A stretch of 64,000 nucleotides of DNA from Spirosoma aureum (GTDB lineage Bacteria > Bacteroidota > Bacteroidia > Cytophagales > Spirosomataceae), in NCBI RefSeq assembly GCF_011604685.1, contig NZ_CP050063.1, positions 4,610,501-4,674,500 on the forward strand, given 5' to 3'. The notes beneath the pieces are model-generated. The model was not told the origin of the DNA. It saw nothing but the letters and a program-made list of their open reading frames with translations, and made no database searches. The translations under genes were made by a program, and so were the position numbers. Shown here piece by piece: positions 32,919 through 41,805 of the stretch (positions within the stretch are counted from its first letter, which is position 1; the number at the start of each line of letters is the position of its first letter).

Positions 32919-34562
32919 ATGCCAAACCTGGACCCGTATACGACACCTCTGACAGTTGAGAAAGCTGCACACCTGCTCAGACGGGCAACGTTCGGTCCAA
33001 CCCAAACCGAACTGACAAATTTTACGGGCATGACGGCTTCGCAGGCGGTGCAGCAATTGATTAGTAACGCCAATTATTCTCCTCCACCCCCGGTTGATAT
33101 CGATAGTACGAAGGCCACGGCTGGACAAACGTATCTCGACAAACCGTTTAATGGGGACCGTAATTTTGACTTCGGACATTATCTGCGTTACTGGTGGCTG
33201 GGGCTAATGACTTCCCAGACTGCTCCTCCGAGTTTACTTGATAAACTGACGCTTTTCTGGCAGAATCATTTCGTGACGACCCGCGAAGTAGTTGACGATT
33301 ACCGCTTTGTGAATCAGTATCTGTTACTCCTACGCAATAACGCCCTGGGAAACTTTCGGACACTTGTTACAAAAATCAGCAAGGAACCTGCCATGTTGCG
33401 CTACCTGAACGGGAATGAAAATGAATTAGGTAAACCAAACGAAAACTATGCCCGTGAACTTCAGGAACTCTTTACGGTAGGGGCCGTTGACTTTGCCGGG
33501 AATAAAAATTATACAGAAGATGACGTAAAAGCCGCTGCTCGTGTGCTTACTGGCTGGAAATACACGAATTACTGGGTGGTAGGGTCGACGAGTTTTGGGA
33601 CAACGTTTACCAACAGCAAGCACGATGCGACCAACAAAACGTTTTCAGCTCATTACAACAATACCGTCATTGTTGGTCGCGCAACCGCGCTTTCGCCCAC
33701 CGTTACAGCAGGTGACGCCGAGCTGGACGATCTGGTGACCATGTTGCTGAATCACCCCCAAACGTCCCGGTTTATTTGTCGAAAACTATACCGCTGGTAC
33801 GTTAATCCCAATGTCACCCAGACCATTGAAGACAACGTAATTGTGCCACTGGCACAGTTTTTTGCGAGTTCGGGGAATAACTATGCGATTCAGCCGGTTA
33901 TCGTGAAGCTGTTGACAAGTCAGATTTTTTTTGATGATTCCAACCGGGGAGCCATTGTAAAATCACCCGCCGACATGGCTGTTGGATCGCTACGCTTCTT
34001 CAACCAGCCCGTTCCGGATATGACAACCGACTACTCGGCTTTTAATACCTATTTCAGCTTTGTTTTCTGGCGCATGCGTGATTTACAGATGGCTCTGATC
34101 GATCAGCCATCGGTATTTGGTTATGAACCTTATTACCAGACTGGTTATTCGAAAATCTGGATGAACACAACGACGATTGCTCTTCGTAGCGACTATACCG
34201 ACGCGTTTATCTGGCGATGGCTTGAGGTAAAACCAGGCTATAAAATGGGCATCGATCTGCTGGCCTGGGCAACATCGTTACAGACAAATTTCTCCAATGT
34301 AGCCGGAACACCAGCCATTTCCTGCGCGGATGTGCAGGCCGCTTTTTCTAAAAACCTCTTTGCCATTGAGTTGCTTCAAACCCAGAAAGACTTTTTGATC
34401 GATGCCATTATGATGCAGGGGATTCCGCGAACATCGTGGACGTTTGAATGGAATGCCTATCGCAACGCCCCAAATGATATCAATAAAAGGAATGGTGTAA
34501 CGTGGAGGCTACAAAACCTGATGAAGTATATGCTACGCATGGCAGAATACCATATTTCCTGA
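32919..34562 (+). CDS. DUF1800 family protein
   Basis: 547 residues matching DUF1800 over nearly its whole length: TPLTVEKAAHLLRRATFGPTQTELTNF (N-terminal helix), DKLTLFWQNHFVT, NENYARELQELFTVG (conserved NENYARE), YTEDDVKAAARVLTGW, FICRKLYRWYVNP, SPADMAVGSLRFF. Function unknown; the gene is nearly always followed by a DUF1501 gene, as here (41 bp). No signal peptide is visible at this start (MPNLDPYTTPL), and export may depend on its partner. In planctomycetes and Bacteroidota the pair is seen in sulfatase-like or polysaccharide-related contexts. Confidence 0.92.
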   Translation: MPNLDPYTTPLTVEKAAHLLRRATFGPTQTELTNFTGMTASQAVQQLISNANYSPPPPVDIDSTKATAGQTYLDKPFNGDRNFDFGHYLRYWWLGLMTSQTAPPSLLDKLTLFWQNHFVTTREVVDDYRFVNQYLLLLRNNALGNFRTLVTKISKEPAMLRYLNGNENELGKPNENYARELQELFTVGAVDFAGNKNYTEDDVKAAARVLTGWKYTNYWVVGSTSFGTTFTNSKHDATNKTFSAHYNNTVIVGRATALSPTVTAGDAELDDLVTMLLNHPQTSRFICRKLYRWYVNPNVTQTIEDNVIVPLAQFFASSGNNYAIQPVIVKLLTSQIFFDDSNRGAIVKSPADMAVGSLRFFNQPVPDMTTDYSAFNTYFSFVFWRMRDLQMALIDQPSVFGYEPYYQTGYSKIWMNTTTIALRSDYTDAFIWRWLEVKPGYKMGIDLLAWATSLQTNFSNVAGTPAISCADVQAAFSKNLFAIELLQTQKDFLIDAIMMQGIPRTSWTFEWNAYRNAPNDINKRNGVTWRLQNLMKYMLRMAEYHIS

Positions 34563-34603
34563 GCGTTTCATGACTTAAACCCAATTGCCAACCTGTTCTT
34601 ACG

Positions 34604-36112
34604 ATGAAACGCAGAGATTTTTTAACGGCGGCTTCGGCTAGTGTGCTGCCTGTGTTGTTGGATGGATTTGGGGTAAAGGCCATGGCTCGCCAGTCGGCCT
34701 TAGTACAATCCTTATTGGCGACAACCGCGCTCAATAGCGACCGGGTTTTGGTAATTGTTTACCTGAATGGGGGCAACGACGGGTTGAATACTGTTATTCC
34801 CATCGATCAGCTAAGTGCCTATAATGGGTTGCGGGCTAATATTGCGATTCCACAAAACAAGATTCTGACGCTGGATGGAAATGCGGCTACAGGGCTACAT
34901 CCGGCCATGACCGGCATGCGCGACCTCTACAACAATGGTAAATTGTCCATTGTTCATTCGGTATCCTATCCGAATCCTGATCAGTCTCATTATCGCTCAA
35001 CCGACATCTGGATGACGGCCGTCGACGCCAGCCAAACGTCAACTTCAGGCTGGGCTGGCCGCTATCTTGAGAATCAATATCCAGGATATCCGGCGGGTTA
35101 CCCTAACACGCAAATGGAAGACCCGCTGGCTATTCAGATCGGTTACCTGACATCAACGGCGCTGCTCGGTAGCCAGCAGTCGATGGGCATTGCGCTTAAT
35201 GATCCGAACAGTTTTTACCAGCTGGTCGGGTCGGGCGATGCAACGTCACCGGGCGACCTACCCTGCTGCGATGCCGGTGATCTGATTGCCTTTATTCGGA
35301 AGCAGCAGTCGTTGTCGGTCGGATATGCCGCCGAGATCAAACGGGCAGCCGATGCAGGCAGAAATCTGGCTACCTATCCTGACGATACGGCCAAAAATTC
35401 ACTGGCTGATCAACTAAAGATTGTGGCCCGACTCATCCACGGTGGGTTAAAAACGAAGATATATTTTGTGTCGCTGGGCGGGTTCGATACCCATTCGACC
35501 CAGGTAGACAATACTGATGTGACCAAAGGCGAACATGCCAGCCTACTGGGAAAACTATCGACGGCTATAGCAACGTTTCAGCAGGATCTGAAACTACAGG
35601 GACTCGAAGATCGGGTAGTTGGCATGACATTCTCCGAGTTTGGCCGACGGGCTAATTCCAATAATTCCCAAGGGACCGATCATGGCGTGGCGGCTCCCAT
35701 GTTCGTTTTTGGTAATAGTCTCAAGCACCGAACCATTGGTCAAAATCCAGATCTGGCTAACCTGCCGGGCCAGACGGGCAGTAAAGACATTAACATGCAG
35801 ATCGATTTTCGGCGCGTTTACACCGATATCCTGAATGATTGGTTTGGTACGGCTCAATCAACGACCAACAACCTGTTATTCCGCGAATTTCCGACCGTGT
35901 CCTTGTTTTCTGATACGGTCGAAACGCTAGCATCCGGCAATTGGATGGATCAGTCTAAATGGACTGTTGGCCGTGTGCCTTTCGCCAACGAGTACGTTAA
36001 AGTGAATGCCGGGCACACCATGACGGTCAACCAAACTATAACCGTCAAACAACTTCGGCTAAATGGAAAAATCAACTTTACCGGACCCTACACGATTCGT
36101 ATGACCGGGTAG
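34604..36112 (+). CDS. DUF1501 protein with Tat signal and C-terminal SGNW-type module
   Basis: 502 residues. A Tat-type start MKRRDFLTAASASVLPVLL is followed by the DUF1501 domain, a member of the alkaline-phosphatase/sulfatase superfamily: DRVLVIVYLNGGNDGLNTVIP (metal-binding Asn/Asp), GLHPAMTGMRDLYNNGKLSIVHSV, PDQSHYRSTDIWM, YFVSLGGFDTHSTQ, MTFSEFGRRANSN, GTDHGVAAPMFVFG. These supply Asp/His ligands for metals. Residues about 430-502 form a separate beta module beginning ASGNWMDQSKWTVGRVP and containing VKVNAGHTMTVNQTITV, which matches in pattern the end of the secreted protein at 50845. Probable periplasmic or surface metallohydrolase; substrate unknown. Confidence 0.92.
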   Translation: MKRRDFLTAASASVLPVLLDGFGVKAMARQSALVQSLLATTALNSDRVLVIVYLNGGNDGLNTVIPIDQLSAYNGLRANIAIPQNKILTLDGNAATGLHPAMTGMRDLYNNGKLSIVHSVSYPNPDQSHYRSTDIWMTAVDASQTSTSGWAGRYLENQYPGYPAGYPNTQMEDPLAIQIGYLTSTALLGSQQSMGIALNDPNSFYQLVGSGDATSPGDLPCCDAGDLIAFIRKQQSLSVGYAAEIKRAADAGRNLATYPDDTAKNSLADQLKIVARLIHGGLKTKIYFVSLGGFDTHSTQVDNTDVTKGEHASLLGKLSTAIATFQQDLKLQGLEDRVVGMTFSEFGRRANSNNSQGTDHGVAAPMFVFGNSLKHRTIGQNPDLANLPGQTGSKDINMQIDFRRVYTDILNDWFGTAQSTTNNLLFREFPTVSLFSDTVETLASGNWMDQSKWTVGRVPFANEYVKVNAGHTMTVNQTITVKQLRLNGKINFTGPYTIRMTG

Positions 36113-36113
36113 G

Positions 36114-36128
36114 GACCAGAATCTGGTC
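36114..36128. terminator. Short hairpin between convergent genes
   Basis: GACCAGA (36114-36120), A, TCTGGTC (36122-36128). It is the only structure between the DUF1501 stop (36112) and the permease stop (36128), and is weak. Confidence 0.35.
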
Positions 36129-38776
36129 TATTCGCTCTTCAATACAGTTGCCGGATTGCTCCGGGCGGCTTTTAACGTTTGTGAGCCAATCAGTAAAAAA
36201 GCAATGACCATGACCACCAGTACACTAGTCACCAGTTCGGCCAGACCAATTGGTTGATGGTAAGCGAATTTGGCCAGAACAACCTTATCGAAGAAGAGAT
36301 ATGTAGTGGGGAGGGCGATAAGCGTTGCAATTACGAGCAGGAGCAAAAAACCTTTGCTCAACAGAAAAATCAGCCTGCCTTCGCTGGCTCCCAGTACTTT
36401 ACGAATGCTGATTTCCTTGAGTTTGGTTTCAGTTGTGAACACGACCATCCCGAACAACCCCATCGATGCAATGCAGATAGCAAGGAAGGTGATGAATCCA
36501 ATTACTTTGACCATAACTTCAAACTGTTTGTAGGCTTCCTCAATCTGGTCGTCGTAGAATTTAGCGTCCAGGGGATGAATCTTATCGATTTTCCGCCACG
36601 CATTGTCAATACTGGCCACGGTTGTTGGCAAGTTTGTCGATTTTATTTTGACATTCAGATACCCACCGTTGTCTCCGGTATAATAGCGGAATACCATAGG
36701 TTCAATCTTGTTTTCCATGGTTCCGTAATGGAAATCTTTTAGTACGCCAACGATTGTCAATTTCTTGCCATCCATCGTCACCATTTCGCCCAGCGCTTTC
36801 GTCGGATTACGATTTGCAATGTTGAATCGTTTTAATACCTGTTCATTCACAATAACTTCTGTTTCCGTGCCATTGACGGGTCGGGTTCTGAAATTTGTTC
36901 CAGCGATGAACTTATGTCGATGCAACGGCAGATGCCGGGCATCGACCATATTGAGCCAGACACCGGCCGAATCCTGTGGATTTTTGTACTTCATCGACGA
37001 TCCGTTCAGGCTCCCCAGGCTGGTAATCATCATTGATTGGGAAATATCGCTGACCTCCGGTATTTCAGCTAGTTCCTTTCTCAGTAACTCACTTTTGTTA
37101 CCCTGCATCCGGATGTTCAGAATATTTTCGGTAGTAAAGCCTAAATCGAACGAGATAAACCCCCGGTATTGACTGTAGCCGATTAGTGTTGCTGTAATAA
37201 AAATGAGCGAGAAGGTATATTGAATCACAATCAACGCTTTACGCAGGCTGATGTGCCGAAACATTTTGAGCGATGACGCATCTTTCAGGACCTGAATGGC
37301 CTGAATTCGTGAGAAAAACAAAGCGGGTACAAACCCGGCTGCTATTCCAACCACAACGGCAAGGGCCAGAAAATAAAGAATAATTTGGGGTGAAAGATCG
37401 AGAGAAACAAGGTTATCTAATTGTGGGGCAAGGGCAAGGAACTGGGTTCGCAGCACAAGAAAAATGCCCAGCGAAAATAACAGTGCAAGTAGCGAAATGA
37501 TCACCGACTCGGCAACAAACTGACCCAGCACATGACCTTTCAGGGCACCAACGATTTTGCGAATGCCAACTTCGCGCGAGCGTCTCATTGAACGGGCAAT
37601 CGACAGGTTGGTGTAATTGAAACAGGCTGATAGAATTACCACAAAGGCAAGCCCTGCCAGAATCCAGACTACTGGTATGGGTACGCTGGCACCGATCTCA
37701 TTGACATAATGTGCGCCTAAAGCGATTTCGCCTAACGGCTGGAGTGACAGGGTAATTTTACGGTTTTGAATACCTGCGTTTTCGGCTGCACTGAGTTTAT
37801 CCAGATTCGCCTGGATGGCTTGCTGATTCGCATTTTCGGGAAGAACCAGGTAAACATAGTTGGAGTAAATACTTTTCCAACTCAGCAGGTCGCCATCTGC
37901 ATCGGCTTTTTGCCCGAGTATAGACGCGAAGGAAACCAGGGCTTCAAACTGGATGTGCGATAGTTTGGGAATGTCTTTTACTACACCCGTGACCGTATAA
38001 TTAAGGGTATCGAACCGTACGGTTTTACCCAGTGCGTCGGCTTCTCCAAACAACTTTTTTGCGGTTTTTTCAGTCAATACCAATGAATATGGGTCGCGTA
38101 ATGCAGTGGAAGGATCGCCCTTTATAATCGGGAATGTGAAAACTTTGAAAAACGATTGGTCTGCCCAGGTAGCGGCAATCGGTATGATGGTTTTCTCATC
38201 GATCCGGGCATCTCCCTGAAACTCCTTTCGGAGTAGGGTCATCGCTTCAATGCCGGGTATTGTTTCCCGAATTCGGTTTCCGGCTTTAATCGATGTGGAC
38301 GCGAAATTCATTTCGGGCTGATCGATAATTTCATTTTTTGTAAGAATGCGGTACATCCGGTCCTTTTTTTCATGGAAATCATCGTAGGAAAGCAAGTCGG
38401 TCAAGAAGGCGATCACCAGCAAGCCGACCGACATGCTGACCGCCAGTCCAATAATGTTGATGGCCGAAAATAATTTGTTGCGTACCAGACTGCGCCGGGA
38501 AGTTTTGAGGTAGCTGCCAATCATAAGCCAATGGACTAAAAGGTTGAGGAATTCAGGTTTACGAACTGTATATAATCGGAAGAATTTTAGGACATCGATC
38601 ACGTAAATCAACCGGGCTCGTTTTAAGCCTTTGGTTTTCAGATTTCGCTCGAAGTACTCATTCAGATCGCCCTGCAAATCTTCGAGCAGGTCGGCCCGGC
38701 AGTACCAGATTAGCAGACGCTGGGCCCAGCGGGGCGGGAGAGGAGATTCATTGTTTCGGTGGATCGGAGCTTTCAT
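36128..38776 (-). CDS. ABC transporter permease, MacB/FtsX type with permease-prefix domain
   Basis: 882 residues. Residues 1-90 form the 'permease prefix' domain (PPRWAQRLLIWYCRADLLEDLQGDLNEYFERNLKTKG), then TM1 near residue 115 (LFSAINIIGLAVSMSVGLLVIAFL), a MacB-like periplasmic domain, FtsX three-helix block (about 375-500), a second periplasmic domain, and a final FtsX block (VIGFITFLAICIASMGLFGMVVF to the C-terminus, with KEISIRKVLGAS). Mechanotransmission-type exporter component. There is no ATPase gene nearby; the partner must be elsewhere. It overlaps the padR stop/start by 4 bp (ATGA), so the two are translationally coupled. Confidence 0.93.
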   Translation of the reverse strand: MKAPIHRNNESPLPPRWAQRLLIWYCRADLLEDLQGDLNEYFERNLKTKGLKRARLIYVIDVLKFFRLYTVRKPEFLNLLVHWLMIGSYLKTSRRSLVRNKLFSAINIIGLAVSMSVGLLVIAFLTDLLSYDDFHEKKDRMYRILTKNEIIDQPEMNFASTSIKAGNRIRETIPGIEAMTLLRKEFQGDARIDEKTIIPIAATWADQSFFKVFTFPIIKGDPSTALRDPYSLVLTEKTAKKLFGEADALGKTVRFDTLNYTVTGVVKDIPKLSHIQFEALVSFASILGQKADADGDLLSWKSIYSNYVYLVLPENANQQAIQANLDKLSAAENAGIQNRKITLSLQPLGEIALGAHYVNEIGASVPIPVVWILAGLAFVVILSACFNYTNLSIARSMRRSREVGIRKIVGALKGHVLGQFVAESVIISLLALLFSLGIFLVLRTQFLALAPQLDNLVSLDLSPQIILYFLALAVVVGIAAGFVPALFFSRIQAIQVLKDASSLKMFRHISLRKALIVIQYTFSLIFITATLIGYSQYRGFISFDLGFTTENILNIRMQGNKSELLRKELAEIPEVSDISQSMMITSLGSLNGSSMKYKNPQDSAGVWLNMVDARHLPLHRHKFIAGTNFRTRPVNGTETEVIVNEQVLKRFNIANRNPTKALGEMVTMDGKKLTIVGVLKDFHYGTMENKIEPMVFRYYTGDNGGYLNVKIKSTNLPTTVASIDNAWRKIDKIHPLDAKFYDDQIEEAYKQFEVMVKVIGFITFLAICIASMGLFGMVVFTTETKLKEISIRKVLGASEGRLIFLLSKGFLLLLVIATLIALPTTYLFFDKVVLAKFAYHQPIGLAELVTSVLVVMVIAFLLIGSQTLKAARSNPATVLKSE

Positions 38777-39108
38777 ATTGAGCCTTCCAGATTAAATCCA
38801 GGAATGATACGCCAGAGCGATTCACGAACATCTTTGGCCTTGATCAGGGCGACTTTACCCGTGTGAGTCACCTCATAATAGCGTTTGCGCTTACCGCCCC
38901 GCTCGCTGGTAGATTCGCCTAATTTACTTTTAACCAATCCTTTTTCTTCAAGCCGGTTCAATACCGCGTGTACAACACCTAGCTTCGCTGCTCTGCCTGT
39001 ATGTTTTTCTAATTCGTCGCAGATAGCCACACTGTAAGCGTCAGAAATCAGGGCAGCTATTGTCAACAGGACTAATTCTTCAAATTCTCCCAGGTTGGTA
39101 CCTTTCAT
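38773..39108 (-). CDS. PadR-family transcriptional regulator
   Basis: 111 residues. Winged-helix PadR fold: KGTNLGEFEELVLLTIAALISDAYSVAICDELEKHTGR, then VHAVLNRLEEKGLVKSKLGESTSERGGKRKRYYEVTHTGKVAL (recognition helix plus wing with the conserved GGKRKRYYxxTxxG). Starting at MKGTN (39108) matches the usual length; an ATG at 39132 would add eight polar residues. It controls, by context, the FtsX permease with which it overlaps. PadR proteins often autoregulate; the paired direct repeats at 39138-39196 are a candidate operator. Confidence 0.92.
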   Translation of the reverse strand: MKGTNLGEFEELVLLTIAALISDAYSVAICDELEKHTGRAAKLGVVHAVLNRLEEKGLVKSKLGESTSERGGKRKRYYEVTHTGKVALIKAKDVRESLWRIIPGFNLEGSI

Positions 39109-39137
39109 TGACCCGTTCGATTGGTTGTACAAAATTG

Positions 39138-39196
39138 ATTAACTCTTTAAATGTATGTAAAATAGTTTTATTAACTCAATATTTGTATGTAAAATA
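39138..39196 (-). promoter_or_regulatory. Two 27-bp direct repeats, candidate PadR operator
   Basis: On the + strand: ATTAACTC-N6-TGTATGTAAAATA at 39138-39164 and again at 39170-39196. The copies agree in 21 of 27 positions, with all differences confined to the central six bases, and start-to-start spacing is 32 bp (three helical turns). They sit 30 bp upstream of padR. Read on the minus strand they contain TATTTTAC, which may also serve as -7 elements. Confidence 0.6.
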
Positions 39197-39256
39197 TTTT
39201 TTGGCTCAATAAATAGAGTAAACCACGGGCAGTTTGGTCAGATATACACGCTGATG

Positions 39257-39289
39257 TTTGCGTTGCAATTGGTAATTCTACTACCTTTA
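39257..39289 (+). promoter_or_regulatory. Promoter of the dienoyl-CoA isomerase-like gene
   Basis: TTTG (39257-39260), 21-base spacer, TACCTTTA (39282-39289). Predicted start of transcription near 39296; ATG at 39319. Confidence 0.55.
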
Positions 39290-39318
39290 CGAAAACTGTA
39301 TGCAAGCATACTATTGCT

Positions 39319-40158
39319 ATGGAATCTACTTATAAAGCCTTATCACTTACTGATGCTGGCGGAGTAATGACGGTCACTTTACTGGGACCAGGTAAAGGAA
39401 ATGCTATGGGCCCGGAGTTTTGGGAGGAGCTTCCCAAAGCAATGGACGAAATCAATCGTAGGCACGACATCCGGTGTATAGTTTTTCGGGGTAGTGGCGA
39501 ACATTATAGCTACGGCCTGAATCTGCCGCAAATGATGCCCAGACTGGCTACGATGACAACCGGTACAATTGTAGCGCACCAGCGCACCGATTTAATGGCA
39601 CAGATTCGACAAATGCAGTCTGGATTTCAGAAAATGCATGAGACGCCGAAGCCCGTTATTGCAGCGGTGCATGGCTGGTGTATTGGTGGTGGCGTCAACA
39701 TGATTGCGGCTGCTGATATTCGTCTCTGCTCCCGCGATGCGAAGTTCAGTCTTCGTGAAGCCAAATTGGCCATTACGCCTGATATTGGCGGTTTGCAGTT
39801 TTTACCAACCATAATCGGCCAGGGTTTTACGCGCGAAATGGCCTTTACGGGTGCTGACTATGATGCCGCTTTTGCCGAACGAATCGGTTTGGTTAATCAC
39901 GTATATGACACGCCAGACCAACTTTTTGACGCTGCGGCTACACTCGCCCGCCAGATTGCCGATAACCCCGCAACGGCCGTACAGGGGGCCAAACGGGTAC
40001 TGAACTACAGTCTGAATAAATCCATTGAAGACGGATTGCAGTACGTGGCTGTCTGGAACTCATCGCAACTTCAGTCCGATGATTTCAGCGAAGCCATTCA
40101 GGCCACAATGGAAAAACGCAAAGCAGAATTTAATAAGAAGACAAATCGAGGTTATTAA
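39319..40158 (+). CDS. Enoyl-CoA hydratase/isomerase, ECH1 (dienoyl-CoA isomerase) type
   Basis: 279 residues, crotonase fold. The oxyanion-hole Gly pair lies in HYSYGLNLPQMM and HGWCIGGGVNMIAAADIRLCS. The active-site segment SLREAKLAITPDIGGLQFLPTIIG has Glu and, eight residues on, Asp; that spacing matches the Glu/Asp pair of delta3,5-delta2,4-dienoyl-CoA isomerase (mammalian ECH1, where KEVDVGLAADVG is found) rather than the two Glu of hydratases. Predicted role: isomerise 3,5-dienoyl-CoA during beta-oxidation of unsaturated fatty acids. The dienoyl-CoA reductase-like gene follows 134 bp downstream, which supports the assignment. Confidence 0.9.
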   Translation: MESTYKALSLTDAGGVMTVTLLGPGKGNAMGPEFWEELPKAMDEINRRHDIRCIVFRGSGEHYSYGLNLPQMMPRLATMTTGTIVAHQRTDLMAQIRQMQSGFQKMHETPKPVIAAVHGWCIGGGVNMIAAADIRLCSRDAKFSLREAKLAITPDIGGLQFLPTIIGQGFTREMAFTGADYDAAFAERIGLVNHVYDTPDQLFDAAATLARQIADNPATAVQGAKRVLNYSLNKSIEDGLQYVAVWNSSQLQSDDFSEAIQATMEKRKAEFNKKTNRGY

Positions 40159-40237
40159 TGATTGAAGAATAAATGAGTGAAAGAGTAAATGGTGAAAGGG
40201 CGACTAGCTAATCAGTTTTACATCACCCTTTCGGTTG

Positions 40238-40282
40238 CTCATTCGCCTTTCACTCATTCACTCATTCGCCTTTCACTCATTC
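40238..40282. repeat. Tandem 22-bp repeat in the gap before the reductase gene
   Basis: CTCATTCGCCTTTCACTCATTC at 40238-40259 and exactly again at 40261-40282 (quoted unit is composed of CTCATTC, GCCTTT and CACTCATTC). Its complement AAATGAGTGAAAG lies at 40171-40183, so the gap can fold on itself. It ends 10 bp before ATG 40293. Confidence 0.7.
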
Positions 40283-40292
40283 TCCCTTACCA

Positions 40293-41201
40293 ATGAACAC
40301 GACAGGAATGCTCCGTGATGGAGCTATGCAGGGTAAAACGATAATTGTTACGGGTGGCGGAACCGGTCTCGGAAAATCAATAAGCCGGTATTTAGTGCAA
40401 CTGGGGGCTAATGTCACGATTTGCAGCCGTCGGCAGGCAGTTATCGACGAGACCGCGCACGAGCTAATGAACGAACCCGGACGACCCGTTGGTGCCGGGC
40501 AGGTGCTGGCCATTGCCTGCGATGTTCGCAATCCGGCAGAGATCGAACATGTGATCAGTCAGACGATTGAGAAATTTGGTCGAATTGATGGATTGCTCAA
40601 TAATTCGGCTGGTAACTTCATCAGTCCCACCGAACGGTTGTCGTATAAAGCGTTTGATACCATCGTGGACATTGTTTTACGAGGCACTTATTATTTCACG
40701 CTGGCGGTAGGTAAATACTGGATCGAGAATAAGATTCCCGGCACTGTGCTCAACATATCAACGACCTATGCAACAACTGGTTCGGGCTATGTTGTGCCCT
40801 CGGCAGTTGCCAAAGGTGGTGCGCTGATCATGACGAAATCGCTGGCCGCCGAATGGGGAAAATATGGCATCCGGCTCAATGCCATTGCGCCGGGTCCATT
40901 CCCAACAAAAGGCGCATGGGATCGATTGTTTCCCGAACCACTGGCCAGCATGATGGACCCCACCAGCCGCATTCCGCTCAAGCGTGTGGGTGAACATGGC
41001 GAATTAGCGAACCTGGCAGCTTACCTGCTGTCCGATTATTCCGGTTATATCACGGGCGAAACCATAACCATCGATGGAGGAGAAGTACTGGCTGCTGGTG
41101 AGTTCTCACACCTGGAGCAGGTGTCCTCTGAACAGTGGGACATGATCGAGCAAACCATCAAACAGGCTAATCGTGCCAGTAAGAAAGAAGGGCAGGGGTA
41201 A
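40293..41201 (+). CDS. SDR oxidoreductase, 2,4-dienoyl-CoA reductase type
   Basis: 302 residues. Short-chain dehydrogenase with TGGGTGLGK (NADP loop), NNSAGNF, and an active-site region TYATTGSGYVVPSAVAKGG in which the pattern closely follows eukaryotic DECR1 (IYAETGSGFVVPSASAKAG). The end, SLAAEWGKYGIRLNAIAPGP, then ELANLAAYLLSDYSGYITG and EFSHLEQVSSEQWDMIEQTI, also mirrors DECR. Reduces 2,4-dienoyl-CoA to 3-enoyl-CoA with NADPH. Together with the ECH1-like neighbour it completes the auxiliary steps for polyunsaturated acyl-CoA. No flavin or Fe-S domain is present, so this is the SDR-type enzyme rather than bacterial FadH. Confidence 0.9.
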   Translation: MNTTGMLRDGAMQGKTIIVTGGGTGLGKSISRYLVQLGANVTICSRRQAVIDETAHELMNEPGRPVGAGQVLAIACDVRNPAEIEHVISQTIEKFGRIDGLLNNSAGNFISPTERLSYKAFDTIVDIVLRGTYYFTLAVGKYWIENKIPGTVLNISTTYATTGSGYVVPSAVAKGGALIMTKSLAAEWGKYGIRLNAIAPGPFPTKGAWDRLFPEPLASMMDPTSRIPLKRVGEHGELANLAAYLLSDYSGYITGETITIDGGEVLAAGEFSHLEQVSSEQWDMIEQTIKQANRASKKEGQG

Positions 41202-41236
41202 GGGAGCGCCTAAACCTTTTCTTAGAAATATCGGGT

Positions 41237-41737
41237 CTACAGTTTCTTTTCATAAGCGAGAAATCGTAGACCCGGCCGAAAACCCAGTGTGATTTCACCC
41301 GCATAGGTATATCCCAGTTTTGGGAATAATCGTTGCGTGATCTGGTTTTCTGAATTTGTATCGATTCGTAGATAAGCAATGTTACGCTCAAGGGCTATCG
41401 TTTCAGCCTGCGCGAGCAAGGCAGCCGCTACACCCTGACCGCGGAAAGCAGGATCGACGGCGAGCCGATGGGTTACAATGGCCCGCTGGCTGAGGTCGAA
41501 ACCGACCTGTGCGTATTCAGGTTCCTGATCTTCGGTCAGAGCAGCTACCCCGGCAAGCTGGCCGTCTATATCGGCTACCCACAGCTGATTTTTAGCTATG
41601 TCCTGACTAAACACGGCTTTATTTGGGTAGTGGTCATCCCACTGGAAATTTCCTGCTTCGCGCATCAGCGGCACAATACACTTGAGGAGTTTTAGTAGAG
41701 CTGAAAGGTCGTCAGTGGTGGCGGGGCGAATCATCAT
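41237..41737 (-). CDS. GNAT-family N-acetyltransferase
   Basis: 166 residues. GNAT fold with acetyl-CoA loop RLAVDPAFRGQGVAAALLAQAETIAL (Q/RxxGxG/A) and terminal YLRIDTNSENQITQRLFPKLGYTYAGEI. The N-terminus MMIRPATTDDLSALLKLLKCIVPLMREAGNFQW is typical. Acetyl acceptor unknown. It is convergent with the reductase gene (36-bp gap, no clear terminator). Confidence 0.92.
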   Translation of the reverse strand: MMIRPATTDDLSALLKLLKCIVPLMREAGNFQWDDHYPNKAVFSQDIAKNQLWVADIDGQLAGVAALTEDQEPEYAQVGFDLSQRAIVTHRLAVDPAFRGQGVAAALLAQAETIALERNIAYLRIDTNSENQITQRLFPKLGYTYAGEITLGFRPGLRFLAYEKKL

Positions 41738-41805
41738 CGGTATTCACTTGCTAAATAAACGCAAATACGGCATTTTGCCTATAATTAACCAGGGTAAGCA
41801 CTGTT

